45,187 bases of DNA. Source: Spirogloea muscicola. Lineage: Eukaryota > Streptophyta > Zygnematophyceae > Spirogloeales > Spirogloeaceae. Each line of letters starts with the position of its first letter. The stretch's first letter is position 1. Below, piece by piece: positions 21,300-30,601 of this stretch. The notes beneath the pieces are model-generated. The model was not told where the DNA came from and did no database searches. It saw nothing but the letters and a program-made list of their open reading frames with translations. Both the position numbers and the translations under genes were made by a program. The DNA lies in the NCBI GenBank assembly GCA_009602725.1, contig WELB01000098.1, positions 304,735-349,921 of the forward strand. The letters run 5' to 3'.

Positions 21300-22566
21300 A
21301 TGGACAGCAAGAAGTTTCTGCAGCTGGTGGAGGACAAGAAGCGGGCGATGCTGAAGAAGAAGCTGGCGCCGTCCGAGTGGCAGCGCCGCCTCGAGGCTGG
21401 CGTCAAGCTCGAAGAGGAAAAGAAGGTATGTAGATTGACTTATGGTAATTTTCTAATTGAATATAGTTATATTATAATGGAGGATCATGCTTGCTACACA
21501 AGAGCACAAGAGCTGGTCAGTTGGCACAAGCGCTTGTGAGATGCCGTCGATATTTGGGCGTCAATTAGCGACCTCTATGTGCGGACTCGTGGTTACTGAG
21601 TGGGTCGGCTTAGCAGCAGATGATGTACATCCGTCAATGTGCTTGCCTTTGTACTTGGCCACTCAGGCCTTCCATCACTCAATATGCTTTCCAGTTTCTA
21701 CAGCTTGCTACAACTTGCTACTTTGCTTTGGTTTGTTCGGCTTAGTCAATCAGTGCCGGCGATGCAACAGCCTGGTCATTTGCGCACAGAGACCCGCTTG
21801 GCTTTGCGCGGCAATGCTTGCCTGGTGGGCGTAATCTAGAATCTGCCTTGGAAACCTCCTGATATTTTGCAGCTGATGTGCTTAAGTGTTAGCTGCTGGC
21901 TTTATTGGTGCGTAGGAGCGCAAGCAGCAGCGCCGCGAGGAGCGGCGGGTGCGGCGCAAGCGCAAGGCAAAGTCGCGCTCAGCTTCTGACGACCCATCGT
22001 CGGATTCGGGCTCCGACTCGCCAGAATCGGTGTCCAGCTCGGGCTCGGAGACGTCGTCGCCGTCGCTGGAGCGCGAGCGGCGGCGGCGCCACCGCCATGA
22101 TCAGCACAAGAAGCGGCGGCGTCGCCACCGCAAGCGCCGGCGGGATGGCTCCTCCAGGTCGCAGTCGCTGTCGTCGCCGGCGCCCTCCGTCAGCGAGATC
22201 GACTCTGGCAGCAGCTCTGGAGGCAGCGGTACAGATGGGCGGCGATCCAAGAAGCGCCACCACCACCGGGGCAGGGCGGAGGATGGCGCTGCCGAGCTCA
22301 AGCGGCGGAAGCGGCGACGCCAGGAGCGCGACTCTCACGAGCGGCTTGCTGGGAGCCGCAGCGAGGCAGGGCTTGGTGCGCCTGCGCCAGACCGTAGGAC
22401 AGTCACACCGCCACTGCCAGCCAAGAAGGCCACGCCGCCGCAGACTCCGCCGCCGGCAGTGGCGGCGGAGGACAAGAAGGTGCAGGCAGTTGCTACTCAT
22501 GCCTCACAAGGGAGTCATCATACGGCCGCCGCGTCCACTGCCAATGGTGGCACTGCACTCCCCTGA
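21300..22566 (+). CDS. Arg/Ser-rich, probably nuclear, protein with N-terminal coiled coil
   Basis: Two exons (21300-21425, 21916-22566) give 258 residues. The N-terminus MDSKKFLQLVEDKKRAMLKK with LAPSEWQRRLEAGVKLEEEKK is predicted to be helical and highly charged. It resembles the start of plant serine/arginine-rich proteins of the splicing-associated FAM133/SRRM-like kind. The second exon begins ERKQQRREERRVRRKRKAKS, then alternates acidic Ser/Asp tracts with basic RRRRHRHDQHKKRRRRHRK-type tracts and ends in a low-complexity Pro/Ala tail. Nuclear localisation and RNA-processing association are inferred from composition only. The 490-bp intron contains a retrotransposon tail (21590-21700). 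Confidence 0.7.
21580..21700 (+). mobile_element. Retrotransposon tail inside an intron
   Basis: A remnant of the coding end (GTGCGGACTCGTGGTTACTG, then AGTGGGTC) is followed by GATGTACATCCGTCAATGTG and CTTGCCTTTGTACTTGGCCA, then CTCAGGCCTTCCATCAC. The same tail was inserted at 29400-29485. It sits in the plus orientation in the intron of the Arg/Ser-rich gene. Confidence 0.6.
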
Positions 22567-23162
22567 CCAATCCCTGTGGCCACATGCCAGGACTTCGTTC
22601 ACCCAAGGCCTGTTTGTGATGGCTTCAAGAACTCAGCAGATGTTATTACAGTCTGTTATGATAGCTCATTCATGAACTCACTCCTCCATCCCATGTGGAC
22701 AGCAACTGTATCCTCGCAGACTGCTTGCCAGTCTAATGGCTTCCACACTGGTGGATGCCCTTCTCCACCTGTGTCAATGAGGCATGCCATTGCTTCCACA
22801 TTGTTGACTGTCGAACTTATTTGGCGGCAAAGAGCTCTGTTGCAGCCTAGATTGGTACTGATGGTGCTGCCAGGGCACAGGCTATTGAGCGCTCAACTCT
22901 GTCCACACTGACGGCTGTTTCAAAAACGTCATATTCTATCCAGGCGCCTGGTGTGGCCAGAGTCCAGAGTTGTCAGACGTATGGCATGCACAACTAGATC
23001 TGGCCGTTACAACTACGAGCAGGCAGGGCGGCCATGGACGATGGCCAGAAGCCTATCTTCCATTGGGCCAACCTACTGGCTGCTATGTGGCTCAACCAGA
23101 ACGGCGACCATTGTGCATGAACGACCCAAGGTCCACTGTAATGGCAACAGAGCACGTCCGCG
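22567..23162. other. Convergent intergenic region (Arg/Ser-rich gene and RPS11)
   Basis: No domain-bearing frame and no repeat recognised. It presumably holds the two 3' UTRs. Confidence 0.45.
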
Positions 23163-23923
23163 TCACATGGCGCTGAATGCCTTCTTGGCGCCAGTGCCGC
23201 CATCCGAAGAGCCCATGGGGATGACTCGCAGCACATTGAATCGCACCGTCTTGGACAGCGGTCGGCACTGCCCAACGATGACCTTGTCGCCTTCCTTCAC
23301 ACGGAAGCACGGCGATACGTGGGCTGCTAGCATCGAGTGTCGCTTCTCGTATCTGCAACACGAGGAGGGCGGCCATGAGGGCATGTCAGCATACCCAGCA
23401 GCAAGAAATGCTCCAGCAATCGAAGCCGGCAGAGGTGTCGTCGAAGCTCTGGTCGGAAGCTGGACAGTCCGCAACGTAGCAGCAGCGGCGACGTGGGTGG
23501 CGCACCTTTGGTACTTGGGCACAAAGTGGAGGTAGTCGCGGCGCACGGTGATGGTCCTTGTCATTTTGAAGCGCTTGACGGTGCCCGACAGGATGCGGCC
23601 CCGGATGGACACGTTACCAGTGAATGGGCACTTCTTGTCAATGTACGTGCCTGCGCCGGCAGAGAAGATGGGATTAACTGGGGATGGGGATGGGCGTCAG
23701 GTCCAGCCATGGCGGCGCTCAGCCGAGCCCGCCGGTCAAGCTGGCCAGCGCCGCCGTCTCTGGCGAGGCTCGTCGGCGGCGGCGGCAACGGCGGCGCCGG
23801 CGCCGGTGGCGGCGACGGCGGCGGCGGTGGCGCACCGTTGATGGCCTCCTTGGGCGTCTTGAAGCCGAGGCCGACGTTGCGCACGAAGCGGACGCCGCCC
23901 TTGCCGGGCACGGCGCGGCCCAC
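23163..23923 (-). CDS. RPS11: 40S ribosomal protein S11 (uS17), N-terminus unresolved
   Basis: Exons 23923-23836, 23650-23506 and 23352-23163 join in phase: [33 protein letters not shown] then [20 protein letters not shown] and [10 protein letters not shown], and [20 protein letters not shown] then [20 protein letters not shown]. It binds 18S rRNA in the small subunit. From the first in-frame ATG (23923, [13 protein letters not shown]) the product is 140 residues, about 18-20 short of the family. The usual TEKAFLKQPKVF-like segment is absent in this frame. Upstream codons read AAGKARV in frame, while a +1 frame upstream reads ESQAHFAAPALAA, which could be a diverged N-terminus separated by a one-base error. 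An upstream exon is the alternative. AAACCC motifs lie upstream (about 24170). Confidence 0.92.
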
Positions 23924-24336
23924 GCGCGCCTTGCCGGCGGCGCGCGGCCAAGGCCGGCGCCGCGAAGTGAGCCTGGCTCTCCACGCCGCCGCCGCTGCGG
24001 CAGTCGAAGATGGAGCGCGCGGGACGCGGCGGGAGACGCGGCGCGAGTGGCGACGGGAGACGCGGCGCGGCTTGCGGCGGCCGCGGCGCGAGAAGAGGGG
24101 GGCGAGGGGTCAAGCGTGGCGAGGGTTTAAGCCCACGGCCTAGGTCGCGCGGACCCTAGGCTGCCACCTAAAACCCTGCGGTAGCGGTGGGCTACCGTCC
24201 GATCGCCGAAATCGAAGGGGTCGATGCCGATGGACAAGAAGTTGATCCAACAAAATAGGTCACCGCAACTGTAGACTGACGGGTTGGCCATCTGGATACG
24301 GCCGTTCCGTACCTGGGGAGCCTACATGGCAGCTAG

Positions 24337-24600
24337 TTTCCCGGCAGCTAGTTTGTCGGATTTGAGGCTGCTCACTCGTAACTACTGAGTGGTCCATCCT
24401 CCCCCGTTCTGACATAGCATCTTCAGGCCCCTTCGTAGCTGCCAAGCGCTTTTTAGGCCCCTCCGTCATTTGGCCCCTTCGAACCTTTGTCAACTCTTTT
24501 CGGGCTGGCTTTTCACAACCCTTGCCCCCATTGGGAGTGCCACTTCTCTACATGGCGAGTCCGCCGCTCGGCTCTCGTTGCGCGCAAACTAGAAAAAGAG
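24337..24600 (+). mobile_element. Retrotransposon 3' end with canonical tail
   Basis: Coding end PAASLSDLRLLTRNY, stop at about 24388. It is followed by the full 3' region: GGTCCATCCTCCCCCGTTCT, GACATAGCATCTTCAGGCCC, the TTTAGGCCCCTCCGTCATTT block, GTCAACTCTTTTCGGGCTGG, the hairpin, and CTTGCCCCCATTGGGAGTGC. This is the clearest example of the family-1 3' end. Confidence 0.7.
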
Positions 24601-24699
24601 AGAAAGGCGCGCAGTGCGCATGAAATCGAAGAGAGGCCAACTCAAGCCAATACATTGTCCAGGCAAAAAACTAGTGAGGCTGCATATGAGGCTACATCA

Positions 24700-25140
24700 T
24701 AGAAAGTGGCTCTCCCAAAGAGAAGAAGTGGCTCTCCCAATGGGGGCAAGGGCTGTGAGAAGCCAGCCCGAAAGAATTGACAAGGAGAGGAGGCGCGCGG
24801 TGCGCTTAAAAGGAAAGCGTGGCCAAATTCAGCCAATTCATTGTCTAGACAGAATTTAGTGCAAAGAAAGGGTGGCTTGTCGAACCGTCCTCCCACTTCT
24901 GGAGCTGGTAGCTACTCAGATTTGCATCTACTGACGAGAGGTTACTGAGAGTTCGCTTACTGCTGTCTCAGTCCTTAGCACTCCGACTCCTTCAGACCTT
25001 GTCCATTCTTTTGGGCTTGCCTCTCCCAGCCACCAGTTAATCTGGCCGCGCTTGCTTCTTGGTAGCGGAGTGGGGCAGCAACAAAGGGGGGGCCAGGGCT
25101 GTTAACAGCCAGCCCAGGAAAAGATGACCGAAGGGGTCGC
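24700..25140. mobile_element. Cluster of retrotransposon tails, both orientations
   Basis: Minus-strand tail at about 24785-24710 (CAATGGGGGCAAGGGCTGTG then AGAAGCCAGCCCGAAAGAAT). Plus-strand coding end SYSDLHLLTRGY, stop at about 24948. Minus-strand tail at about 25120-25085 (GGGCTGTTAACAGCCAGCCC). Confidence 0.6.
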
Positions 25141-25204
25141 AGGAAAAGTTCCTGTGTTCGAAACGAACGAAGGCCAAATTCACGCAGGGGTCCAGAAGCG
25201 CTGT

Positions 25205-26405
25205 CCTCTCGACCGGCTCTCGACCCAGAGCCACCGCCGCCGCCGCCGCCGCACCAGCAGGCGTCTCGAGCGCGTTCGCAGCGCCAATATGGCGCGCAAG
25301 GGGGGGAAGACATCGCGGCTCATTGATTAATTTGTCGCCCCAAAGGTGTTTACATATTGTGTTCGGAGTCACTTGAAAGGGAAGTCCGCTGCCGACCTGG
25401 AAGAGGCGTTACAAGCATGCTTCCCATGGAGGTACCGTGTGCCAGAAAAGCCTTGGTACGAGGCACCGGTCACCGTGACGGGACTAATGGACTTGGCCGA
25501 CGAGTGTTACCTCCAGTTGTCTGGCAAGGCCAGAGGCTTTGAGCAGCAGCTCAGTGCCTCTGAATTTCGCCTTTACTGCACCTTCGCAGCGAAAGGCGCC
25601 AAAGCCGATTCGACTTTGTATGCTGGATGTCCAGGTCCGTACAATCGGTCGGAGTTTGTCCACTTTCTAGATGAAGTAGGTACATTGGAGATGCCCGGCC
25701 CCATGGAGGAGTACATTGCTCAGGTGTTGAGCCAAGACGACAACGACGTGAAAACTATACGCCTCTGGAAGATCTCGACCACGGGAGAAGTCATTGGACC
25801 GCTTGTGTTGATCTTGCGCTTATGTGGTGCACTGCTTCTGCTGAGCAGAACGGGCCTGCATCGCTGCGGGCTCTCAATGAGAACTTAGACCTGAATGAGT
25901 CAGGTTGGAGACTGGTGGCAGGTGGTGCGTCTCACAACCATGTCGTTGTTGAGCAGTACAATAAGCCTGTCGTGGACGCCCAAACCACGATTGGTCAACG
26001 TCTGATGTTTTCAAGTCAGCTCATAAGAAAACCTCAGGCAGCCCTTACTTGGGTGCATTCTCGGTCTGGTGCACGTTGCCCGAAGATGGTAACAATCACT
26101 GTTGGTCGCCTCACATTATCACCTCTGGTTGCCTTCAAGGCACCGATGGAGGTTGTCATCTCAGATGGCGGGGGACGTGCCCAGCTTCAAGCTAGGTCCA
26201 AAGTTTTCGGTTGACCGAGGTTGGTCTTGACTGGGCGTTTGCTCTACGCCTAGTCCAAACGGCAGCAGAGATGCCTCCGTTTGTCCTGGATACGAATATT
26301 GCCACTCGTATGCCAGAGTTCCTTGACTCTAGGGCGGCCCCATTTACCATGGCTGTGGAAAACAGAGAGCCCATCTTAAGAGCCTTCGTCACCAGTAACC
26401 TATAG
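25205..26405 (+). pseudogene. Unrecognised coding relic, duplication copy 1
   Basis: It starts MARKGGKTSRLID then an in-frame TAA. A long open stretch follows: GKSAADLEEALQACFPWRY, KPWYEAPVTVTGLMDLADEC, SASEFRLYCTFAAKGAKADS and EFVHFLDEVGTLEMPGPMEE (25370-25790). Downstream pieces in shifted frames are ASAEQNGPASLRALNENLDL, VDAQTTIGQRLMFSSQL and LVQTAAEMPPFVLDTN...FLDSRAAPF (to 26405). The same order occurs at 28800-30140. Several frameshifts and stops make it a pseudogene. The opening HFV-like segment of copy 2 and the repeated setting suggest a transposon gene, possibly with a BED-like start, but I cannot assign a family. Confidence 0.5.
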
Positions 26406-26844
26406 TACTGGTGACTTGTCTACAAGTACGAGGGGTCTAGGTAGATCGACACTCAGGCCTGCATTGCCATGCACCTGCACCAGCGATCTCATCTTTTACA
26501 AGTTCCTGGCGTGCAAATCTTGATCTTTTCATGCTCGTTCACTTGCTGAGCAAAGCCTTTGCCTGATCCCCTCTCTTATTCTTGCTTATAGTTGTTGCTT
26601 GTCCTGCTCTGCCTGCTATGTGCATCATGACATGTCAAGTGGCTTCCCAGCTGATCAGGCCCATTGACGAGTAATAGCAAGTTGACAGATTGTGGCATGA
26701 CAAATTCCGAGCACGTCTTCATCAATCTGATGTTGTGTTATTGTGGCCTGGTGCTTTGTGACCCTGTGAACACGTGTTTGCCTTTACCTTTGGGCAACAA
26801 GCTCCGTAGAGAATGGGTTGTGATGGCCTCGCTGTCAGATGTGC

Positions 26845-27030
26845 CGCCCTACTTGGCTTTCTCAATCTTCTCCTAAAATTCCCTGTCAAGGTCGCTAGTG
26901 TCGATGGCTAGCAATGGCAGGAAGAAGGCTAATGCGACATTGCAAGCGTTGCGCCCGCTCGCAAGCTCGAGCACCGGTGATTACAGGCGCCTTGGCAGAG
27001 CGTCTGTACTGTTATTATGCATAGCGTCTG
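26845..27030 (-). pseudogene. 3' fragment of a CASP-like gene
   Basis: Matches the last exon of the intact minus-strand CASP-like gene (30602-30760): CCCTACTTGGC, CAAGGTCGCT..TGTCGATGGCTAGC, GGCAGGAAGAAGGC and CCTTGGCAGAG..TCTGT are shared. The relic has an early stop and lost its reading frame. It was carried along in the segmental duplication. Confidence 0.65.
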
Positions 27031-27079
27031 GTAATATGCATTAGCCTCCTTCTATTTCCGCATGCGCACCTTTGGCTAT

Positions 27080-27540
27080 CGTGAAGGGGACTGCTTTGCG
27101 GCGGCTAGTCTTTCTGATCTGCGATTGCTTACTACAGCTATGAAGTGACCATTCTTTGTGGTATTTGCTTAGTCATGAGTTTCAGCACTTTCCGGCTCTC
27201 GAATCTTGTCCTTTCTATTTGAGCTGGCTTTTCACAGCCTCGCCCGCTTTGCATGAGCTTACTTCATACGCACCGCGCACCTTTCCCCACTCTAGAGAGA
27301 CGAAAGAGGAAATCAAGAGGAGAGGAAGACTTGTTTAGTAGAGGGCGATGCTGTAAATAGCCAGCCCAGGAAGAGGAACAAGATTCGAAGAGGCTAAGGT
27401 AACAGAACGAGAAATTGTGAAAAGAAAGACGCTTCCAGTGAGGGCGATGGCTGTGAGAGAAGAAGTGGCACTCCCAATGGGGGCAAGGGCTGTGAAAAGC
27501 CAGCCCTAAAAACTTGACACATGGTTTCGAAGGGACCAAA
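27080..27540. mobile_element. Nested retrotransposon 3' ends
   Basis: Plus-strand coding tail (AASLSDLRLL) at about 27096-27140, then the hairpin tail GAGCTGGCTTTTCACAGCC (about 27222-27240). Minus-strand tails at about 27370-27345 (ATGCTGTAAATAGCCAGCCC) and 27510-27460 (CAATGGGGGCAAGGGCTGTG then AAAAGCCAGCCC). Confidence 0.55.
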
Positions 27541-27689
27541 AGACGGAGGGGCCTAAAGGGGTATGTGGGAGGCCAGCCCAGAAGAAAGAATGAACCAACT
27601 TCGACGGGGCCAGCGAAAGCGCTGAAGCACAGCGAATTTAAGCGGCCACGGTGGAAGAGCCTCTTCAGGGACCCGCTTCCAGGAACCCA

Positions 27690-28060
27690 GTCTCTCTGAA
27701 CTGAGGCTGCTTAGCAGGGATTACTGAGTGCTTCGTAGCTGCTTCGTTTCTTTTTGTGCTTGTTGTTCTTCGTGCTTCCCCTGGCCCCTTCTCGTCCATT
27801 GTCCATTCTTTTTTGGGCTGGCTTTGCCAGCCCCTCTTCTCTATGGGCGCGCACTTCTTCTTTTCCAGCCCCTATCCTCAATGGGCGAGCCCTTCTCTCT
27901 TCTCCGAAAGAAGAAGGGCTCTCGCCCATTGAGGATAGAATAAGTGGCTCTCCCAATGGGGGCAAGGGCTGTGAGAAGCCAGCCCGAAAACAATTGACAA
28001 GGTTCGAAGGGGCCAAAATTGAGGATACTGCTTGGAAAAAGCCAGCCCAAAAAAGAACCA
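27690..28060. mobile_element. Retrotransposon 3' ends, both orientations
   Basis: Plus: LRLLSRDY-type coding end, stop at about 27725, then CTTCGTAGCTGCTTCGTTTC and GTCCATTCTTTTTTGGGCTG, hairpin GGGCTGGCTTTGCCAGCCC, and CTATGGGCGCGCACTTCTTC. An inverted junction around 27895-27925 (AGCCCTTC...GAAGGGCT) links it to minus-strand tails at 27935-28060. Confidence 0.6.
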
Positions 28061-28329
28061 AGGACCCGGCCAGCCGGCCCGCCCCGACGAACAGCGCCGA
28101 TTCGCGCCAGACTGACGTCGACGACCCTCATTACGGAGGCCTATAGAGGTCCAGCATCGACACATCGCTGGCCACGCAGTGGGCAGTGCTGAACAAAGAA
28201 AGTTGCAGCACTACTCCGATTACCCCCGATGTGATCAGCTCTTGCCAGCGGCAATCGACATCTTTGGCTGCTTAGGTCCTCGTTTCCTTACTCTCCTTCA
28301 AAACATAGCCAATCTAGGCTACACACAAC

Positions 28330-28760
28330 ATGCAGATGTGTTCCCGGCTGAGATGGGCTTGCCAGCTGCTTATCTGTCGTTGTTGCGACGACGAGTTTTC
28401 GGCCCTGTTTGCAGCGTGCTCAGGCTAATGCTTTGCACCAGAAAGCTGGGCGAGCTCTAGTTGTTGGCAGAAGGGCTTCGTATCTGCCATCTAGTATCCA
28501 GGCATCGGTTAGCGACCTTATTTTTTGACCCGTGGTTACTGAGCGGGTCAACTGTAGGTTATGTAGGTTTTAAGATGTGCTTGCCTTTGTACTTGGCCGT
28601 TTGGCCTTCGGTTGTTTCAAATACACGATGTTTCTCCCATTGAGGATAGGGGCTGGAAAAAGCCAGCCCCAAATTAATGAACAAAGGACGAGAAGGGGCC
28701 AGGGGAAGTACGGAGAATAACAAGCACAAACAAGAAACGAAGCAGCTACGAAGCACTCAG
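28330..28760. mobile_element. Second retrotransposon lineage: 3' coding end and GGCC-palindrome tail
   Basis: The plus strand shows EMGLPAAYLSLLRRRVFGPV, then pieces matching the AGRALVVGRRASYLPSSI-type tail seen elsewhere, a GTGGTTACTGAGCGGGTCAA terminus and the tail TTAAGATGTGCTTGCCTTTG, TACTTGGCCGTTTGGCCTTC. A minus-strand hairpin tail at 28750-28630 (GGGGCTGGAAAAAGCCAGCC) follows. Copies of the same 3' end occur at 39385-39610 (+) and 44640-44360 (-). Confidence 0.6.
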
Positions 28761-29019
28761 TAACCCCTGCTAAGCAGCCTCAGGTCGAAGTCACCGTCTC
28801 TCGCCTCTACTGGCTTCCGACCCACAGCCACCGCCGCCACCGTCGCCGTCGTCCCCCCCGCCACCGCCGCTGCCGCCGCACCAGCAGGCGTCGCGCGCGT
28901 CTTCGTTGGAGCACGCCACGATGGCGCGGGAAAAGGCACCACAGGTCCGTGAACACTTTGTCGGCCCGCGGGTGTTTGAGGACTGTCACTGTAGGGACGT
29001 CCGCTGCCGACCTGGAAGA

Positions 29020-29083
29020 ATATTTCGTGTTCTTGAACCAAACGAAGGCCAAATGGCCAAGTACAAAGGCAAGCATATCTTAA
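29020..29083 (-). mobile_element. 64-bp retrotransposon tail insertion with 6-bp target-site duplication
   Basis: Copy 1 reads CCTGGAAGAGGCGTTAC. Copy 2 reads CCT-GGAAGA-[64 bp]-GGAAGA-GGTGTTAC. The insert, read on the minus strand, is TTAAGATATGCTTGCCTTTG...TACTTGGCCATTTGGCC...ACACGAAATAT. It is nearly identical to the tail at 39547-39610. Confidence 0.85.
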
Positions 29084-29399
29084 GGAAGAGGTGTTACTAG
29101 GTGCCTTCCAAGCCCACTACCCTTCGCAACGAAAGCCTTGGTACGAGGCCTCGGCAACCGAGACGGGACTAGTGAACTTGGCCGATGAGTGTTTTCGCCA
29201 CTCAAGGCCAGCACCTTTGAGGAGGAGTGCAGTCTTGAGGAGCTGCTCAGTCCCTCTGAATTTTGCCTTTACTGCCTCTTCGCAGTGAAGGGCGCCAAAT
29301 CCGTTTCGACTTTGCATGCTGGATGCCCAGGTGCGCACACTCGGGGGGAGATGTCCAACTTTCTAAATGAGTTGGGTATGTTGGAGATCCCTGCCCCAT

Positions 29400-29485
29400 C
29401 GCAGCAGGCGATGTACATTTGTCAATGCTTGCCTTTGTACTTGGCCACACAGGCCCTTCATCTCTTATTACACACGTTTTTCCAT
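29400..29485 (+). mobile_element. About 86-bp retrotransposon tail insertion
   Basis: Copy 1 reads GCCCCATGGAGGAGTAC. Copy 2 has CCCCAT, then about 86 bp containing TGCTTGCCTTTGTACTTGGC, then CCATTGGAGGAGTAC. The flanking CCAT is a likely 4-bp target-site duplication. The insert belongs to the CACACAGGCCC variant shared with 21626-21700 and is in the plus orientation. Confidence 0.75.
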
Positions 29486-30601
29486 TGGAGGAGTACATTG
29501 CTCGGGTGATGAGCCGAGACGACAATGGCGTGAAATACTGCACGCCTTTGAAGACTATGACCACGGGAAAAGTCATCGGATTGTGTTGATTTTTCGCTCA
29601 TGTTGCGCATTGCTTCTGCTGAGCAGAACGGGCCTGCAGCCCTGCAGGCTCTCAATGCGACGTTAGACCTGAATAAGCCAGGCTGGAGATCGGTGGTAGG
29701 TGGTGCGAAACACCACCACCACGTTGTTGTGCAGCCCGATGGGCCTGTCGCGGACGCCCAAACCACGATTGGTCAACGTCTGATGTTTTCAAGCCAGCTT
29801 ACATTGAAAGCTATACGAGAGCCCTTTATGGGTTGCAATATCGGGGGGGTGCACCACGCCCAAGGATGGTGACAATAAATTTTCGTCGCCTCACATTTTC
29901 ACCTCTTATTGCCTTCAAGGCACCGATGGTTATTTTCATCTCATAAGGCCGGGGATGTGCCCAGCTTAGAGCTAGGTGTAGAATCTTATCGGCTGACCGA
30001 GGTTAGCCTAGACTGGGCGTTTGCTTCACGCCTAGTCCAAACGGCAGCAGAGATGCCTCCGTTCGTCCTGGATACGAACATTGCTATTCGTATGCCAGAG
30101 TTCCTTGACCCCAGGGCGGCCCCATTCTGCTTAGATGGGTAACATAGAGGGCGAATCTTAACTGCCTTCGTTACCAGTACTCTGTAAAGCTGGCAGACCT
30201 GACTACGGGTGCGAGGGGTTTAGGTGGATTGACATTCAGGCCTGCATAGAGTTGCACCTGCATCAGCAGATTCTCTTTTAACAAGTTGATGATGTGCAAC
30301 TTTCATGTTTTCGTCCTCGTTCAGTCAGAGCAAAGCCTTCGCCTGCATTTCTTACTCTTGCTTTGCTTGTCCTGCAATGCCTGCTACGTGGATCATGACT
30401 CAGTATGTGTTCTCAAGCTGATCTGGCCTATCGACGTGATATGGCAAGTGGACAAATATCTGAGTATGTTCTTGACAAACTCTGAGGTTGTGATTTTGTG
30501 ATATGGTGCTTTGTGACCTTGTGAACACGTGATTGCTTTTCCCAGTGGACAGCAAAACTTTGTTGATATCCAGTGTGATGGCCTCTCTAACAGGTGCCGC
30601 C

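Larger units (their letters stand above)
25205..27030. repeat. Segmental duplication, copy 1
   Basis: Aligns by eye with 28795-30760 in the same orientation, from GACCCAGAGCCACCGCCGCC through the coding relic and about 450 bp of spacer to the 3' end of a CASP-like gene. Many substitutions and small indels show it is old. Confidence 0.75.
28917..30142 (+). pseudogene. Unrecognised coding relic, duplication copy 2
   Basis: Starts MAREKAPQVREHFVGPRVFE. After an insertion it continues with QRKPWYEASATETGLVNLAD, SPSEFCLYCLFAVKGAKSVS, ASAEQNGPAALQALNATLDL, DAQTTIGQRLMFSSQL and TEVSLDWAFASRLVQTAAEM then PPFVLDTN...PEFLDPRAAPF. These parallel copy 1 block by block but frames break at different places, so both copies decayed independently. 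The VREHFVGPRVF start resembles the beginnings of BED-finger transposases, which is only a hint. Confidence 0.5.

Noticed and set aside
28917-29100. Firm assignment of the duplicated relic as a hAT transposase
   Set aside because: Only the first dozen residues hint at a BED-like start. No catalytic blocks or terminal inverted repeats were seen, so I left it unassigned.
29020-29485. Tail insertions as introner elements (mobile introns)
   Set aside because: The inserts do not begin with GT/GC and end with AG at the boundaries given by the empty site, so they are not spliceable introns there.
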